Shown here: positions 7,177 through 13,491 of the stretch, piece by piece | Position numbering within the stretch: the stretch's first letter is position 1 | How the letters are laid out: each line of letters opens with the position of its first letter | NCBI GenBank assembly: GCA_043802345.1 | Contig: JAZDLC010000020.1 | Coordinates: forward strand, 1-13,491 | Direction: 5' to 3' | From: JAZDLC01 sp043802345 | GTDB lineage: Bacteria; Planctomycetota; B15-G4; JADJEK01 | DNA length: 13,491 bases | Program-made: the position numbers and the translations under genes | The notes under the pieces: generated by a model | Told to the model about the DNA's origin: nothing | The model's database searches: none | Seen by the model: only the letters and a program-made list of their open reading frames with translations

Positions 7177-7971
7177 ATGAACACCCGCAAGATCGGCTTC
7201 GGCATCCTCGTCGCGATCCTGTTCCTGCTGCCGTACGCGCAGGAACCTTGGTGGGAGTACTTCCACTCCTCCCTCGTCCTCGTCCTCCTGTTCCGGGCGA
7301 TCGGCGGACCCGGCGGCGCGACGAGGCTCGGACTCGGCATGAAGCCCCTCGGCTGGGTCTACACCTGCGGCGTCTTCCTCCCGCTCTTCGTCGGCGCGGG
7401 CGTCCTTCAGGCCGGGATCGCCCGTTCGGCGGGAATCTCGCACGCGTGGTCCTTCTTCCCTGCGAACGTCGATCCTCTGTTCCAGGCCTTGAACGAGGAG
7501 TTGATCCTCGGGTACGTCCTCCTGTGGTGGCTGGTCAAGAGACTGAAACGCCCGCACCTTTCGGCCTGGATCCTCGCGGTCTTCTTCGCCGCCATGCACC
7601 TCGTCTTCTACCGCTGGATCAGCACGCTCTACGACTCGTGGCTCACCTGGCAGGCGGTGGCCACGTTGCTGTTGGTGGGTGTCTGCCGCAACTACCTGAT
7701 CCTCCTCGCCGGCCACGTCGGCTACGCCTGGGCGATTCACGGCGCCTGGAATCTCTGGTTCTTCGGCGGATCCTGGACTGAACACGCCCGGCTCGGGGAG
7801 CCGGAGCTCTTCAACACCTTCCTGGGGCACCCGGCCTCCATGGCGGTGACGCTCGTATTGGCCGGGGCGTCGTTGCTTCTGGTCGCGAAATGGGGGCTCC
7901 ACGGGGTCTTTCTGTGCTATTCGGAGCACGGATCTGCTCGCCACCGCCCCCGGCCTGAGAGAATAAACTGA
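7177..7971 (+). CDS. CPBP family intramembrane glutamic endopeptidase homologue
   Basis: A 264-residue polytopic membrane protein with about seven to eight hydrophobic segments and a basic C-terminal tail. The three CPBP (CAAX protease/bacteriocin-processing, formerly ABI) motifs occur in order: motif 1 NEELILG with the paired Glu107-Glu108, motif 2 FAAMH (Phe137, His141), and motif 3 HGAWN (His188, Asn192). The family cleaves substrates within or next to the membrane, using the glutamate and histidines. The arginine usually found four residues after the second glutamate of EExxxR is Gly112 here, so activity or specificity may differ. The Shine-Dalgarno is weak (GAG in CCGAGCTC). The stop overlaps the dipeptidase start by one base, so the two are probably made together. 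Confidence 0.8.
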   Translation: MNTRKIGFGILVAILFLLPYAQEPWWEYFHSSLVLVLLFRAIGGPGGATRLGLGMKPLGWVYTCGVFLPLFVGAGVLQAGIARSAGISHAWSFFPANVDPLFQALNEELILGYVLLWWLVKRLKRPHLSAWILAVFFAAMHLVFYRWISTLYDSWLTWQAVATLLLVGVCRNYLILLAGHVGYAWAIHGAWNLWFFGGSWTEHARLGEPELFNTFLGHPASMAVTLVLAGASLLLVAKWGLHGVFLCYSEHGSARHRPRPERIN

Positions 7972-9167
7972 TGACACCGTCCTGCTGGATACTGCTGTTC
8001 TTCCTCCTCACGCCGGGATCCGAGGAACAGGTCGATCAGACGCAGAGGGCGCGCGACCTCGCTCACCGGTTCATCATCGTCGACGGCCACATCGACATCC
8101 CGATCTCGCTCTTCTCGAACTACCGGGATGTCTCGGTTTCCGTTCCGGACCTCGACTTCGACTACCCGCGCGCCGTCGCGGGAGGGCTGGACGCGCCGTT
8201 CATGTCGATCTTCACCCCCGCCTCGTACGAGGAGAAGGGAGGGGGAAAGAAGTTCGCCGATGATTCGATCGACATCGTCCAGCGGATGGCCAGGGAGAAT
8301 CCGGACAAGTTCATGGTGGCGACCTCGGTGGCGGGCGTCCGCGAAGCGAAGCAGAGCGGCAAGATCGCGCTCCTCCTGGGAATGGAGAACGGCACCCCGC
8401 TCGAGGGAGACTTGAAGAACCTCGAGCACTTCTACGAGCGCGGCATCCGCTACATCACGCTCGCCCACTCGAAGGACAACCACATCTGCGACTCCTCCTA
8501 CGATGACCGCCACACCTCGAAGGGCCTGACCGAATTCGGCCGCGAGGTGGTGAAGAGGATGAACGAACTCGGCATCGTCATCGACGTGTCCCACATCACT
8601 GACGACACCTTCTTTCAGGTGATGGAGCTGTCAGAGGCGCCGGTCTTCGCCTCCCACTCCTCGGCGCGCGCCTTCACGCCCGGCTTCGAGCGGAACATGA
8701 GCGACGAGATGATCAAGCTGCTGGCGAGCAAGGACGGCGTCATCATGATCACCTTCGGCACCACCTTCCTCTCCGGCGAAGCGCGGGAGGTCGGTGACCG
8801 GCAGGAAGCGGATCTCCGCGCGTACGCGAAGGAACATGACCTGACGTGGAATGATCCGGAGGCGGTGGAGTTCCGGAAGAAGTACCGCGAAGAACACCCG
8901 TTCCCGTTCGCCGATATCAGCGTGGTCGCAGACCACATCGACCACGTGGTCAAGCTGGTTGGCATCGATCACGTCGGGCTGGGATCCGACTTCTGCGGCG
9001 TCGGCGACACCCTGCCGACCGGCCTGAAGGACGTCTCGATGTTCCCGAACCTGATCCGGGTCCTGCTGGAGCGCGGCTACTCCGAGGAGGAGATCGAGAA
9101 GGTCTGCTCCAAGAACGCCCTGCGAGTCCTGGATGCGGTGGAGAGCCACGCTCGGAGCGGGCGGTAG
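7971..9167 (+). CDS. Membrane-type dipeptidase, peptidase family M19
   Basis: 398 residues. M19 enzymes are dinuclear zinc dipeptidases of the amidohydrolase superfamily that split dipeptides, in some members D-amino-acid or beta-lactam-like ones. All metal ligands are visible: His40 and Asp42 in DGHID, bridging Glu139 in GMENG, His208 in DVSHI, His229 in ASHSSARAF, with Asp340 in GLGSDF as the catalytic acid. The His208-His229 spacing of 21 equals that of human renal dipeptidase. The His229-Asp340 interval is about 40 residues longer than in the human enzyme because of a charged insertion at roughly 268-311. Residues 5-15 are hydrophobic (CWILLFFLLTP), giving a short signal peptide or anchor with little positive charge before it. 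The start ATG overlaps the CPBP stop (TGATG), with GAGAG upstream, implying translational coupling. Likely periplasmic peptide turnover. Confidence 0.9.
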   Translation: MTPSCWILLFFLLTPGSEEQVDQTQRARDLAHRFIIVDGHIDIPISLFSNYRDVSVSVPDLDFDYPRAVAGGLDAPFMSIFTPASYEEKGGGKKFADDSIDIVQRMARENPDKFMVATSVAGVREAKQSGKIALLLGMENGTPLEGDLKNLEHFYERGIRYITLAHSKDNHICDSSYDDRHTSKGLTEFGREVVKRMNELGIVIDVSHITDDTFFQVMELSEAPVFASHSSARAFTPGFERNMSDEMIKLLASKDGVIMITFGTTFLSGEAREVGDRQEADLRAYAKEHDLTWNDPEAVEFRKKYREEHPFPFADISVVADHIDHVVKLVGIDHVGLGSDFCGVGDTLPTGLKDVSMFPNLIRVLLERGYSEEEIEKVCSKNALRVLDAVESHARSGR

Positions 9168-9177
9168 CTCTCCGCTC
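9155..9177 (+). terminator. Short stem-loop at the end of the dipeptidase gene
   Basis: GAGCGG (9155-9160) pairs with CCGCTC (9172-9177) around an 11-base loop that includes the TAG stop. There is no T-run. The 63 bases to the convergent lipoprotein stop contain no better terminator. Confidence 0.22.
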
Positions 9178-9230
9178 GAACTCCAGGGACAACGGTCACC
9201 TCTGCAGCGAGGAGCACCCCGAACTCACCG

Positions 9231-9824
9231 TCACCTGCGCCGCCCTCTTCCACCCATACCCCCTGGCCGACGACCTCCTCCACCGCCCTTCCCGCGTCCC
9301 ATGCCGGCTCCGGCCGCGCTATCGAGCTGCCTGAAAGCAGCCTCCTGCCGGCGCCTCGTCTCCATGTATTGCCTCATCTCCTGGTCCTCACTGCCAGCGC
9401 CCGCAGAGACGGGGGCGCGGGCGGGGGCGCGGGCGGGGGCAGGGGCGGAGGCGGTACGAACGGGAGGAGAGGCGACTTCAGGCAGGCCTTCCCCGTCGAG
9501 GGCGCGCAGCATCGAACCCTGCGCAAACGCGATCTCCTTCTCGTCGAGACGCCCATCCCGGTCCCGGTCGTATCGTCCCAGCAGAGACTTCAGGCCGGGT
9601 CGTGAGTCGGCCCGCACTAGCAGCTCCTGGACCGCCGCAGACCTGGGGCTCTTCGGGGGCTGTGCAACAGCAGCTTCAGCAGCCGCCTCGAAGTCCACGG
9701 GTGCAGACCAGGCCGGCGCCGGCAGGCTCGAAGGAGCCGACCCCTTGACGTTCGTGCAGGCACTGAACACCTGAACCGTCAGGATCAGACAGGCTGCCGC
9801 AACGAGATTCCTTGGGATGCTCAT
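9231..9824 (-). CDS. EF-hand lipoprotein with Pro/Ala linker and Gly/Arg-rich tail
   Basis: 197 residues from ATG 9824. A lipoprotein-type signal (MSIPRN, hydrophobic LVAAACLILTVQVF, then FSAC with Cys23) suggests lipid anchoring, though Phe at -3 is not the consensus residue. Residues 86-97 (DRDRDGRLDEKE) form a complete EF-hand loop with acidic ligands at positions 1, 3, 5 and 9, Gly at 6 and Glu at 12, so one calcium ion is the likely ligand. A second DGEG loop at 110-113 is too short to count. A Pro/Ala linker (about 119-143) leads to a charged helix (147-168) and a tail rich in Gly and Arg (173-197). The tail could bind nucleic acid or polyanions; that is inference. A longer frame opens at 9953, but a promoter at 9873-9902 lies inside it and supports 9824. 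AAGGAG is only 2 bases from the ATG, and a GTG directly before it is an alternative. Confidence 0.65.
   Translation of the reverse strand: MSIPRNLVAAACLILTVQVFSACTNVKGSAPSSLPAPAWSAPVDFEAAAEAAVAQPPKSPRSAAVQELLVRADSRPGLKSLLGRYDRDRDGRLDEKEIAFAQGSMLRALDGEGLPEVASPPVRTASAPAPARAPARAPVSAGAGSEDQEMRQYMETRRRQEAAFRQLDSAAGAGMGRGKGGGGGRRPGGMGGRGRRR
9411..9446 (+). repeat. 12-bp G-rich tandem repeat with quadruplex potential
   Basis: Units GGGGGCGCGGGC (9411-9422), the same again (9423-9434) and a variant GGGGGCAGGGGC (9435-9446). On the minus strand each unit codes for a Pro/Ala/Arg tetrapeptide of the lipoprotein linker. Six runs of three or more G separated by 1-3 bases lie on the plus strand, the template for that gene. 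Confidence 0.7.
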
Positions 9825-9872
9825 CACTCCTTGCTCGGCGCACAGGGCGGCGGCGATCACCACGTTCGGCGC

Positions 9873-9902
9873 ATTATAACCTCCAGGCCACGCTTTCGTC
9901 AC
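9873..9902 (-). promoter_or_regulatory. Sigma70-type promoter of the EF-hand lipoprotein gene
   Basis: On the minus strand there is a perfect -10 TATAAT (9878-9873) and, 18 bases upstream, a -35 GTGACG (9902-9897) that matches four of six positions of TTGACA. Transcription would start near 9866, about 42 bases before the ATG at 9824. In such GC-rich DNA a perfect TATAAT at this position stands out. Confidence 0.55.
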
Positions 9903-10046
9903 GGCGTCCCGGCCCGCAACCGAACCACCCGCGGATCCTGTAACCGTCTTCATCAGGAGAGGTTGTGTTCTTCAGGGCCGGGCTGTCGAGGCACCGGCAC
10001 GAACGCTTTGTCGCCCACGGCCATCCGGCCGCGGGTGCCCGGGTGC

Positions 10047-10088
10047 GAAGAAAGGCCGCGGCGGCCGCCACCCGAAGACGGCCGCCGC
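10047..10088 (-). terminator. Candidate Rho-independent terminator of the beta-helix gene
   Basis: GCGGCGGCCG (10058-10067) is the exact complement of CGGCCGCCGC (10079-10088), a 10-bp all-GC stem with an 11-base loop. On the minus strand it is followed, after GGCC, by TTTCTTC. It lies 56 bases past the beta-helix stop. A competing 7-bp stem, GAAGACG/CGTCTTC (10074-10080 with 10091-10097), overlaps it. Confidence 0.45.
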
Positions 10089-10143
10089 CGCGTCTTCCCA
10101 GAGTTCCCGCCTTCGGTCTCAACGGCGCGGAGAGCCTCCGGTT

Positions 10144-12159
10144 CTACCTCCTTTGAACGAGGGGGCAGTCGAAGCTCGGCCCGATCGCGGTGCGGTAGAG
10201 GTTGGTGACGCCCCCCACCGCCGGGTTGCCCGCGGAGAAGGTCACCGTCTGGATGCCGAACTCCGCGCCGATCAGCGCGGGGAGCCGCGGGATCCGCAGG
10301 ATGTAGTCCGTGCCCACGCTGACCGTGGCGAAGCTCATGAGGGATGCGGTGCCCGCGGCGATGACGCCGTAGGGAGCCATGGCGGTGGAACCATCGAGCA
10401 ACCCCAGCATGTAGGTGGAACTTCCCGCGGGGCCGTCCACCCGGAAGCGCAGGGTCACGTTGGGCGAAGCAACATCAACCGCGTTCCAGTAGCTGTAACC
10501 GTTGTAGCTCACCACCGCATGCTCCATGATCGAGGTCTGGGCATCGGCATGGAACTTGATTCCCGACCAGTCGATCCAGCCGCCGGTGGAAGGTCCGTCG
10601 GCGTTCGTATCTCCGCCCCAGTTGTCGTTCTTGTAGGAGGTGATGACCACCGGTTCAGCGGCGGTTCCGAGGGCATTGAGTGAACCATGGACCTCGAAAC
10701 CGTGGGATCCGGCGGTCATGATCTTGATGATCGTGCCTGCCGCGAGATCCAGGGTGACACCAGCCGGGATGATGGTGTGGTTCGCGAAGCCGTGAACGCC
10801 GTTGAGGGTGTTGTAGGGTCGCAGGACGATATCCTCCGTGGGCGAGGTCTTGGTGATCCGGACGTAACTCCCCATTGCGTTCCCCGTGGCCGTATTGAAC
10901 CGGAAGTAGGGGACCGCCTCGATCGGCACGTCGCTCACCGCGTACTTGCCGTTGTCGTCGAAGCGGCACCATTCCACCGTGGGATGGGCGATGATGCCGG
11001 CCAGCCCGAGCGCCTCCTGGCCGTTCCGCTCCAGCACGCACCCCCGCAGGGTGACGTCGGCGCCCTGGATGGTGATCGCGTCGTAGTAGCCGTACCCTGC
11101 GTACCGGACCACCGCGTGCTCCAGCACGCTGTCCCCCGCGGTGGAGTTGAAGATCATCCCGCTCCAGTAGTTCCCCCAAGCGGAGGAGGCGCCGTCGCCA
11201 TTCGTGTCCCCGCCGTACTCATCGTCATGGTAGGCGGTGAAGACCACGGGTTCGTCCACCGTGCCGTTGGCGAGGAGGGTCCCCTGGACGGTGAAGAGGT
11301 AACCACCGTTCCACATCTTGAGGATGACCCCCTTCTCCAGGGTCAGAGTGATCCCCGCCGCGATCAAGATCTGGCTGTTGAGGAGCAGGGCGCCCCCCAC
11401 GCAGTTGTCCGCGGTGATCGTCAGGTCGGCGGAAGGGGAGGGGGTGGTGACATTCAGACAGTTTCCTCCGTTGCCGGACGCAGTGCAGTTGGTGAAGCCC
11501 GTGACCGCTTCCAACGGCATCGCGGTGCAGACATAACCGAGGTTGTCGACGAAGGAGCAGTCGGTCACCGTCGGCCTTGCCCCCGAACCGTTGAGGTCAA
11601 TCGCGGACTGTCCGTTTTGGATGAAGCTGCAGTCGGTGACAGAGATATCGGCGTCGTGGATGTCCAGCGCGCCCCAGAACGCTTCGCCACCCCAGCGGAA
11701 GACCGCATGCTCGATCGTGCTGGCGCCTGCGGTGGAAGAAAAGTCGAGGCCCCGCCAGTAGTTGACCCGTCCGGTTGAGGGCCCATCCCCGTTGGTGTCG
11801 CCCCCCCAGTCGTCGTCCGGCAGGGCAGTGAAGGCGACCGGCTCGCCGGCCGTGCCCAGGACGGTGAGCGTCCCGTTGACGTACACGTGGGACCCATTGG
11901 CGAATTTGACGATGACGTTCTGGGGAATGGTCAGGGTCTGCCCCGCGGGCACGGTGAGGGTCCCGGAAGCGTGGTAGATGGTCCCCGAGACAAGGGGCCC
12001 TCCACTCCCGTCGTAGATGTTGCCCGTGAGGGGGGTCTGTGCCTGGGCGAGGCCTCCCAGCGAGGTGAGGACGAGGGTCAGCAGGATCAAGCGCCGGACC
12101 TGGCTCCAGCCCCCCTTCCAGGAGGCAGAATCAGCGGAAATCGGGAATCGCGTAGCCAT
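10144..12159 (-). CDS. Secreted right-handed parallel beta-helix repeat protein
   Basis: 671 residues. GAGGAG six bases before ATG 12159 fixes the start. The signal peptide is long: a basic start up to Arg22-Arg23, hydrophobic LILLTLVLTSLGGL, cleavage after AQA (38-40). Residues 71-571 form three homologous modules of about 198 residues (71-266, 267-465, 466-571), the third cut short. Each begins PAG-x-TL or similar, has a GTL-x-x-x-GT-x-x-EPV strand pair, a DTNGDG or DTNADG loop (121, 318, 517), a W-x-G turn and an EHAV rung; modules 1 and 2 add extra rungs with NGQ. The pattern fits Ca-stabilised beta-helices of secreted adhesins or polysaccharide-active proteins. No catalytic residues can be assigned. 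Residues 572-671 (GPAGSSTYMLGL, then IPRLPALIGAEFGIQ) form a separate beta-rich end domain like those of many planctomycete-type secreted proteins; its role is unknown. Confidence 0.8.
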   Translation of the reverse strand: MATRFPISADSASWKGGWSQVRRLILLTLVLTSLGGLAQAQTPLTGNIYDGSGGPLVSGTIYHASGTLTVPAGQTLTIPQNVIVKFANGSHVYVNGTLTVLGTAGEPVAFTALPDDDWGGDTNGDGPSTGRVNYWRGLDFSSTAGASTIEHAVFRWGGEAFWGALDIHDADISVTDCSFIQNGQSAIDLNGSGARPTVTDCSFVDNLGYVCTAMPLEAVTGFTNCTASGNGGNCLNVTTPSPSADLTITADNCVGGALLLNSQILIAAGITLTLEKGVILKMWNGGYLFTVQGTLLANGTVDEPVVFTAYHDDEYGGDTNGDGASSAWGNYWSGMIFNSTAGDSVLEHAVVRYAGYGYYDAITIQGADVTLRGCVLERNGQEALGLAGIIAHPTVEWCRFDDNGKYAVSDVPIEAVPYFRFNTATGNAMGSYVRITKTSPTEDIVLRPYNTLNGVHGFANHTIIPAGVTLDLAAGTIIKIMTAGSHGFEVHGSLNALGTAAEPVVITSYKNDNWGGDTNADGPSTGGWIDWSGIKFHADAQTSIMEHAVVSYNGYSYWNAVDVASPNVTLRFRVDGPAGSSTYMLGLLDGSTAMAPYGVIAAGTASLMSFATVSVGTDYILRIPRLPALIGAEFGIQTVTFSAGNPAVGGVTNLYRTAIGPSFDCPLVQRR
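10447..11949 (-). repeat. Three-module internal repeat of the beta-helix gene (period about 594 bp)
   Basis: Modules lie at 11362-11949, 10765-11361 and 10447-10764. The DTNGDG codons fall at 11782-11799, 11191-11208 and 10594-10611, spaced 591 and 597 bases (197 and 199 codons). Similarity is visible at DNA level around these loops but is far from identical, so the duplication is old. Confidence 0.75.
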
Positions 12160-12203
12160 GACGTTCTCCTCGGTGGTGCCTCGAGGGCTCTTCCTGTTGG
12201 ACT

Positions 12204-12351
12204 GCTTCAGGGACAGAAGCGGGAAGCGGCAATGCGTGCTTCGGCAAAACCCGAGAAACCGGGTCGATTGGCCGAGGGGCCGCCGGCAAGCGGGTGGCCC
12301 AGCCTCTTCATCCGCGAGAACGCGGACTGCGGCAAGGGGGAGAAACCCCCT
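12204..12351 (-). promoter_or_regulatory. Cluster of small hairpins upstream of the beta-helix gene
   Basis: Five small inverted repeats lie in the 201-base gap between the two genes: GCTTC/GAAGC (12204-12208, 12216-12220), GAAGC/GCTTC (12223-12227, 12238-12242), ACCCG/CGGGT (12249-12253, 12260-12264), TCCGCG/CGCGGA (12311-12316, 12321-12326) and AGGGGG/CCCCCT (12335-12340, 12346-12351). The last three have near-identical loops (AGAAAC, AGAA, AGAAA on the plus strand; TTCT-type on the RNA-coding minus strand). This could be a structured 5' leader, protein-binding hairpins or the 3' end of the upstream gene. No known riboswitch was recognised and no clear -10 box is seen. Confidence 0.3.
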
Positions 12352-12360
12352 GTATGAATG

Positions 12361-13491
12361 CTACTTTACGGTGATCCTCATGCGGAACCGGCCGCCCGTC
12401 CCGCTCACCGAAAGAGACGCTTCTTGCGGCATGTCTTGCGACGTGGTTGTGCCCGCTCGGCCGATAACCGAGGCCAGATCCACTGTCATCTCGAGGACCG
12501 CGCCGTGCGCGAGCGGTGAGCGCGCGATCTTCCCGTCAAGGGCCAGGTCGATCAGCGCCTTCACGTCCTCCTCCGTCCCGCCGAGCATTGAAGCGACAAT
12601 GCAGTCGCCCGCAGCGGCCATGTAGGTATTGAGCTGCTCGCTTGCGAAAAGAGGGTTTTGCGCCAGCGTATCGGAGAGGATCTCGGCCTTCTGGTGGCTC
12701 ACGGAGATGCCGCGGTGCTCGAACGCGTTCAGAGTCACCTCGCCCTCCAGCTCCGGATTCCTCTCGAGGCCGAGCTCGGAGAATCTCCTGTACTCCTCGC
12801 TGGCGAGCAGCCCCCCGGCAGCCTTGACATCGCGCGTCCCGACCACCGATCTCGACGGCGATCCCAGCGCTGATGTCATCGCAAAGGTCCCGTCCATGAT
12901 CTCGAGCCATTTCTCCATGTAGGCGTCGAAGGCCTCGGCATCCTCCCGCATCTGTGGGTAGAGAGATGTGCTGATCTCGACGATCGGCCTGAAAGCCCCT
13001 TCGAGCGAGTCCCGATCGAGCGATCCCCTGAGCCGAATCACGGCAGAATCCGCGTCCAGCTCCGGGGCGCCCAGGGAGTTCGGCAAGAGAGCCGCGACGA
13101 AGCCGTCGAAGCCGCTCCCTCCGGCCGGTCTCAGGTCGAGGGCAACCTCGAATCCCGCGGCCTCGGATCCGTCGACACTCAGCGAGAGATGGTCGACCTG
13201 GTGCGGAAACTCGAAGGCCGTGTCCAGAAGCCGGTTCACGCCTTCGGCATCAATACCGTGCCGGCTCATGGTCAGAGGAAGCAGCGCGCCCCCCATCACT
13301 CTCAGCTCCGCGAGCCTCTCCGCGAAGTGCCTCATCAACACTGGAGGATTCGCCTCCAACCGGAGCAGCCCGATCTCTCCCTGGCCGGGACGGACGAACA
13401 CCATCCCCTCCTCATCCACGAACAGCTCGTGGTGGCGGCCCTCTTCCAGGCCGGGCAGCTCGACGTGGCTCTCGAAGCCGTCGAGTACTGC
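12361..13491 (-). CDS. Unrecognised protein, C-terminal 376 residues (5' end beyond window)
   Basis: The frame is open from the right edge of the window, through an internal GTG at 13419 and ATG at 13415, to a TAG at 12361-12363. The residues before the GTG (for example GFESHVELPGLEEGRHHELF) are protein-like, so the start lies outside. I do not recognise the family. What is visible is an acidic, soluble alpha/beta protein without membrane segments. One part reads NTYMAAAGDCIVASMLGGTEEDVKALIDLAL, similar in feel to the strand-then-helix units of DUF3352-type repeat proteins (a residue-pattern resemblance only). The C-terminus (SLSVSGTGGRFRMRITVK) looks like two closing beta strands. A signal peptide cannot be judged. 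No co-directional gene overlaps it; the beta-helix gene starts 201 bases further on. Confidence 0.7.
   Translation of the reverse strand, partial: AVLDGFESHVELPGLEEGRHHELFVDEEGMVFVRPGQGEIGLLRLEANPPVLMRHFAERLAELRVMGGALLPLTMSRHGIDAEGVNRLLDTAFEFPHQVDHLSLSVDGSEAAGFEVALDLRPAGGSGFDGFVAALLPNSLGAPELDADSAVIRLRGSLDRDSLEGAFRPIVEISTSLYPQMREDAEAFDAYMEKWLEIMDGTFAMTSALGSPSRSVVGTRDVKAAGGLLASEEYRRFSELGLERNPELEGEVTLNAFEHRGISVSHQKAEILSDTLAQNPLFASEQLNTYMAAAGDCIVASMLGGTEEDVKALIDLALDGKIARSPLAHGAVLEMTVDLASVIGRAGTTTSQDMPQEASLSVSGTGGRFRMRITVK

Larger units (their letters stand above)
9825..10143. other. Intergenic region, no gene seen
   Basis: These 319 bases between two minus-strand genes hold the lipoprotein promoter (9873-9902) and, nearer the beta-helix gene, GC-rich inverted repeats (10047-10097). 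Small open frames on both strands lack ribosome sites and protein-like composition. I see nothing else in it. Confidence 0.6.

Noticed and set aside
9825..9953. Upstream extension of the lipoprotein gene to 9953
   Set aside because: The region contains the promoter with a perfect TATAAT, and the lipoprotein-type signal begins at 9824.
9874..10122. 82-codon minus-strand frame in the intergenic region
   Set aside because: No ribosome site, low-complexity Arg/Ala composition, and it overlaps the terminator-like repeats and the promoter.
10687..11778. 363-codon plus-strand frame inside the beta-helix gene
   Set aside because: Mirrors the repeats of the real gene and has no protein-like features of its own.
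10447..11949. CRISPR or other short-repeat array
   Set aside because: The repeat unit is about 594 bp, diverged and coding; it is a protein-domain duplication.
12160..12360. Known riboswitch (such as a c-di-GMP type, because of a GCACGCA stretch)
   Set aside because: The remaining conserved core sequences of that class are not present.

Overview
This is a GC-rich stretch (about two thirds G+C by eye) of a bacterial chromosome with a large secretome. Almost every gene encodes an exported, membrane or surface protein, and there is no rRNA, tRNA, CRISPR array, transposase or phage gene. The families present (NxxGxxAF-repeat protein, TIGR03790, Tat-exported sugar-isomerase-like protein, DUF5010 glycosidase-like protein, carboxypeptidase-regulatory-like domain protein, parallel beta-helix protein) are typical of Planctomycetota, Acidobacteriota and related uncultured phyla. 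No marker gene fixes the phylum.

Layout. At 2-235 (+) is the end of a tandem-repeat surface protein, followed at 316-2220 (+) by a secreted TIGR03790 protein. Converging on it is a minus-strand pair: a DUF5010/GH99-like secreted protein (3891-5435), then a Tat-signal protein with the L-fucose/arabinose isomerase fold (2257-3807). A long perfect inverted repeat separates the two. Divergently, on the plus strand, lie a multi-domain carboxypeptidase-regulatory-like protein split by an apparent one-base deletion near 6101-6103 (5434-7118), a CPBP intramembrane protease homologue (7177-7971) and an M19 dipeptidase (7971-9167). The last two overlap by one base as TGATG.

The rest is on the minus strand: an EF-hand lipoprotein (9231-9824) with a good sigma70-type promoter, a three-module beta-helix protein with DTNGDG loops (10144-12159), and the C-terminal part of an unrecognised protein entering from the right edge (12361-13491). 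The stretch 12160-12360 is rich in small hairpins.

Reading of the whole. The DUF5010/isomerase-like pair looks like a two-gene unit for handling a glycan or its sugar product outside the cytoplasm. The CPBP/M19 pair looks like a translationally coupled proteolysis or peptide-turnover unit. The most unusual points are the exported isomerase-fold protein with its metal-site residues kept, the hairpin in front of it, the hairpin cluster upstream of the beta-helix gene, and the frameshift. I do not see a complete, clearly novel defence or mobile system.
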